This document shows, piece by piece, positions 16,003-17,689 of a stretch of DNA of 17,689 bases; the stretch's first letter is position 1, and each line of letters opens with the position of its first letter. Under the pieces are notes generated by a model, which saw nothing but the letters and a program-made list of their open reading frames with translations, searched no databases and had not been told where the DNA came from. Source of the stretch: DATJPY01 sp035506135. Its GTDB lineage: Bacteria > Myxococcota_A > UBA9160 > PR03. Location of the stretch: positions 1-17,689 of the forward strand of contig DATJPY010000102.1 in the NCBI GenBank assembly GCA_035506135.1. Reading direction: 5' to 3'. The position numbers and the translations under genes were made by a program.

Positions 16003-17684
16003 TACTCGTCGGTGACGCAGCCCTCGGAGGCGGAGCGCACGCTGCGAACGTAGCGCGCGAGCACGCCGCGCGTCGCCTTCGTCGGAGGCGCGCTCCACGC
16101 CGCGCGCCTCCGCGCCAGCTCGTCCGCGGCCACCTCGAGGTCGACGCTGCGCTTCTTGGCGTCGATCGCGATGCGGTCGCCGTCGCGCACCAGGGCGATC
16201 GGACCGCCCTCCTGCGCCTCCGGCACCACGTGGCCGATGATGAATCCGTGCGAGCCGCCCGAGAAGCGACCATCGGTGACGAGCGCGACGTACGGGCCGA
16301 GCCCGGCGCCCATCAGCACCGACGTCGGCGTCAGCATCTCGGGCATGCCCGGGCCGCCCTTCGGGCCCTCGTAGCGGATCACGATCACGGCGCCCTTGTC
16401 GATCGCGCCGCGCTCCACCGCCGCGAGCATGTCCTCCTCGCTGTCGAAGACGCGCGCCGGGCCCGAGAAGGCGAGCCCCTCCTTGCCGGTGAGCTTCGCC
16501 ACTGCGCCGCCGGGCGCGAGGCTGCCGCGCAGGATCGCGATGTGGCCGGTGGCCTTGATCGGGTCGTCCCAGGGCCGGATCACGTCCTGCCCCTCGCGCA
16601 GCCCGGGAAGCGCGGCCAGGTTCTCGGCGACCGTGCGGCCGGTGACGGTGATGCAACCGCCGTCGAGGGCGCCGTGCTCCAGCAGCAGCTTCATCAGCCC
16701 CGGCGTGCCGCCGACGCGGTGCACGTCCTCCATCACGTAGCGACCGCTCGGCTTCAGGTCGGCGAGCAGGGGCACGCGGTCGCTGACCGCCTGGAAGTCG
16801 TCGATGCCGAGCGCGACGCCCGCCGCGCGGGCCATGGCGATCAGATGCAGCACGGCGTTGGTGGAGCCACCGAGGACGCTCACCACCGCCATCGCGTTCT
16901 CGAACGCGCGCCGCGTCATGATCGCGCGCGGCCGGAGGTCGAGCTCGAGCAGCCTGCGGATCGCCGCGCCCGCCCGCTGGCACTCCTCGACCTTGCCGGG
17001 GTCCTCGGCCGGCGTCGACGAGCTCCCCGGCAACGACATGCCGAGTGCCTCGATCGCGGCGGCCATGGTGTTCGCGGTGTACATCCCGCCGCAGGCTCCC
17101 GCGCCGGGGCAGGCGTGGCGCACGATGTCGAAGCGCGCGTCCTCATCGATGCGCTGCGCGACGAACTCGCCGTAGGACTGGAAGGCCGAGACGATGTCGA
17201 GCGTCTCGCCGCCGCGGCCGCGGCCCGGACGGATCGTGCCGCCGTAGACCATGAGCGCGGGCCGATCGAGCCGCGCCATCGCCATCAGGCAGCCCGGCAT
17301 GTTCTTGTCGCAGCCCGGAATCGCCACCAGCGCGTCGTACCACTGCGCGCCCATCACGGTCTCGATCGAGTCCGCGATCAGGTCGCGCGAGGGCAGCGAG
17401 TAGCTCATGCCCGCGGTGCCCATCGAGATGCCGTCCGAGACGCCGATCGTGTTGAAGCGCATCCCGACCAGGCCCGCGGCGACGACGCCCTCCTTCACGT
17501 GCGCCGCGAGATCGCCGAGGTGCATGTTGCAGGAGTTGCCCTCGTACCAGCAGCTCGCGATGCCGACCTGCGCCTTGTCCATGTCGGCTTCCGAGAGCCC
17601 GGTGGCGTAGAGCATCGCCTGCGAGGCGCCCTGGCTCTTCGGCTGGGTGATGCGTCGCGAGATGCGGTTCAGCGGCTCGCCCAT
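16002..17684 (-). CDS. ilvD: Dihydroxy-acid dehydratase
   Basis: 560 residues from ATG at 17684, the normal length for the family, so the gene appears complete although only 5 bases of upstream sequence are in the window. IlvD dehydrates 2,3-dihydroxy-3-methyl acids to 2-keto acids, the third common step of valine, isoleucine and leucine synthesis, in the cytoplasm. Cluster and active-site motifs are all present: SCNMHLGDLA with Cys52, GCDKNMPGC with Cys125, Asp126 and Lys127, and GACGGMYTANTM with Cys198. These are the expected iron-sulfur and Mg ligands. C-terminal motifs YEGPKGGPGMPEM and TDGRFSGGSHG are intact. Other ilv genes are not visible and may lie beyond the right edge. The 3' end touches the hairpin shared with the convergent hydrolase gene. 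An earlier start outside the window cannot be excluded. Confidence 0.97.
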   Translation of the reverse strand: MGEPLNRISRRITQPKSQGASQAMLYATGLSEADMDKAQVGIASCWYEGNSCNMHLGDLAAHVKEGVVAAGLVGMRFNTIGVSDGISMGTAGMSYSLPSRDLIADSIETVMGAQWYDALVAIPGCDKNMPGCLMAMARLDRPALMVYGGTIRPGRGRGGETLDIVSAFQSYGEFVAQRIDEDARFDIVRHACPGAGACGGMYTANTMAAAIEALGMSLPGSSSTPAEDPGKVEECQRAGAAIRRLLELDLRPRAIMTRRAFENAMAVVSVLGGSTNAVLHLIAMARAAGVALGIDDFQAVSDRVPLLADLKPSGRYVMEDVHRVGGTPGLMKLLLEHGALDGGCITVTGRTVAENLAALPGLREGQDVIRPWDDPIKATGHIAILRGSLAPGGAVAKLTGKEGLAFSGPARVFDSEEDMLAAVERGAIDKGAVIVIRYEGPKGGPGMPEMLTPTSVLMGAGLGPYVALVTDGRFSGGSHGFIIGHVVPEAQEGGPIALVRDGDRIAIDAKKRSVDLEVAADELARRRAAWSAPPTKATRGVLARYVRSVRSASEGCVTDE

Positions 17685-17689
17685 CGTCG

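Overview
The window is uniformly very rich in G and C, with third codon positions almost all G or C. It encodes an ordinary Gram-negative chromosome segment: an Lgt-type lipoprotein enzyme, a sigma-54 activator and a DUF2868/DUF3482 pair. The style of the proteins suggests a myxobacterium-like or other deltaproteobacterium-like lineage. That placement is an inference; no rRNA or other marker is present. No tRNA, rRNA, CRISPR array or intact insertion sequence was seen.

Layout. (1) 1-4335 is a signalling locus: a stand-alone KdpD sensor half (ATPase plus UspA-like domain, 5' end at the window edge), a translationally coupled HAMP/PAS histidine kinase, and, tail to tail with it, an AlgB-like sigma-54 response regulator. 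Structural kdp genes may lie just upstream. (2) 4336-4902 is a gene-poor spacer. It holds a frameshifted, internally deleted remnant of a REP-associated (Y1-type) transposase, followed by two long imperfect hairpins. (3) 4903-9519 holds three plus-strand genes: a coiled-coil protein with a candidate PD-(D/E)XK nuclease domain and internal repeats, a DUF2868 membrane protein, and a dynamin/Era-like GTPase of the DUF3482 type. The last two overlap by 4 bases. (4) 9462-11239, minus strand, is an lgt plus diacylglycerol-kinase-family pair. (5) 11298-12401 is an AI-2E-family membrane protein, divergent from lgt. (6) 12398-13219, minus strand, is a crotonase-family protein lacking both classical hydratase glutamates. 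(7) 13482-15956 is a large, probably exported alpha/beta-hydrolase-like protein with a plausible Ser-Asp-His triad. (8) 16002-17684, minus strand, is ilvD, separated from (7) by a perfect 14-bp hairpin.

The genes belong to several unrelated small units; the coding strand switches seven times. Units with likely functional coupling are KdpD-N/kinase/regulator, DUF2868/GTPase (possibly with the nuclease-like gene), and lgt/lipid kinase. The best candidate for something undescribed is the nuclease-like + membrane protein + GTPase cluster at 4903-9519. Its functional unity is only an inference, because a stem-loop and a possible promoter sit between the first and second genes.
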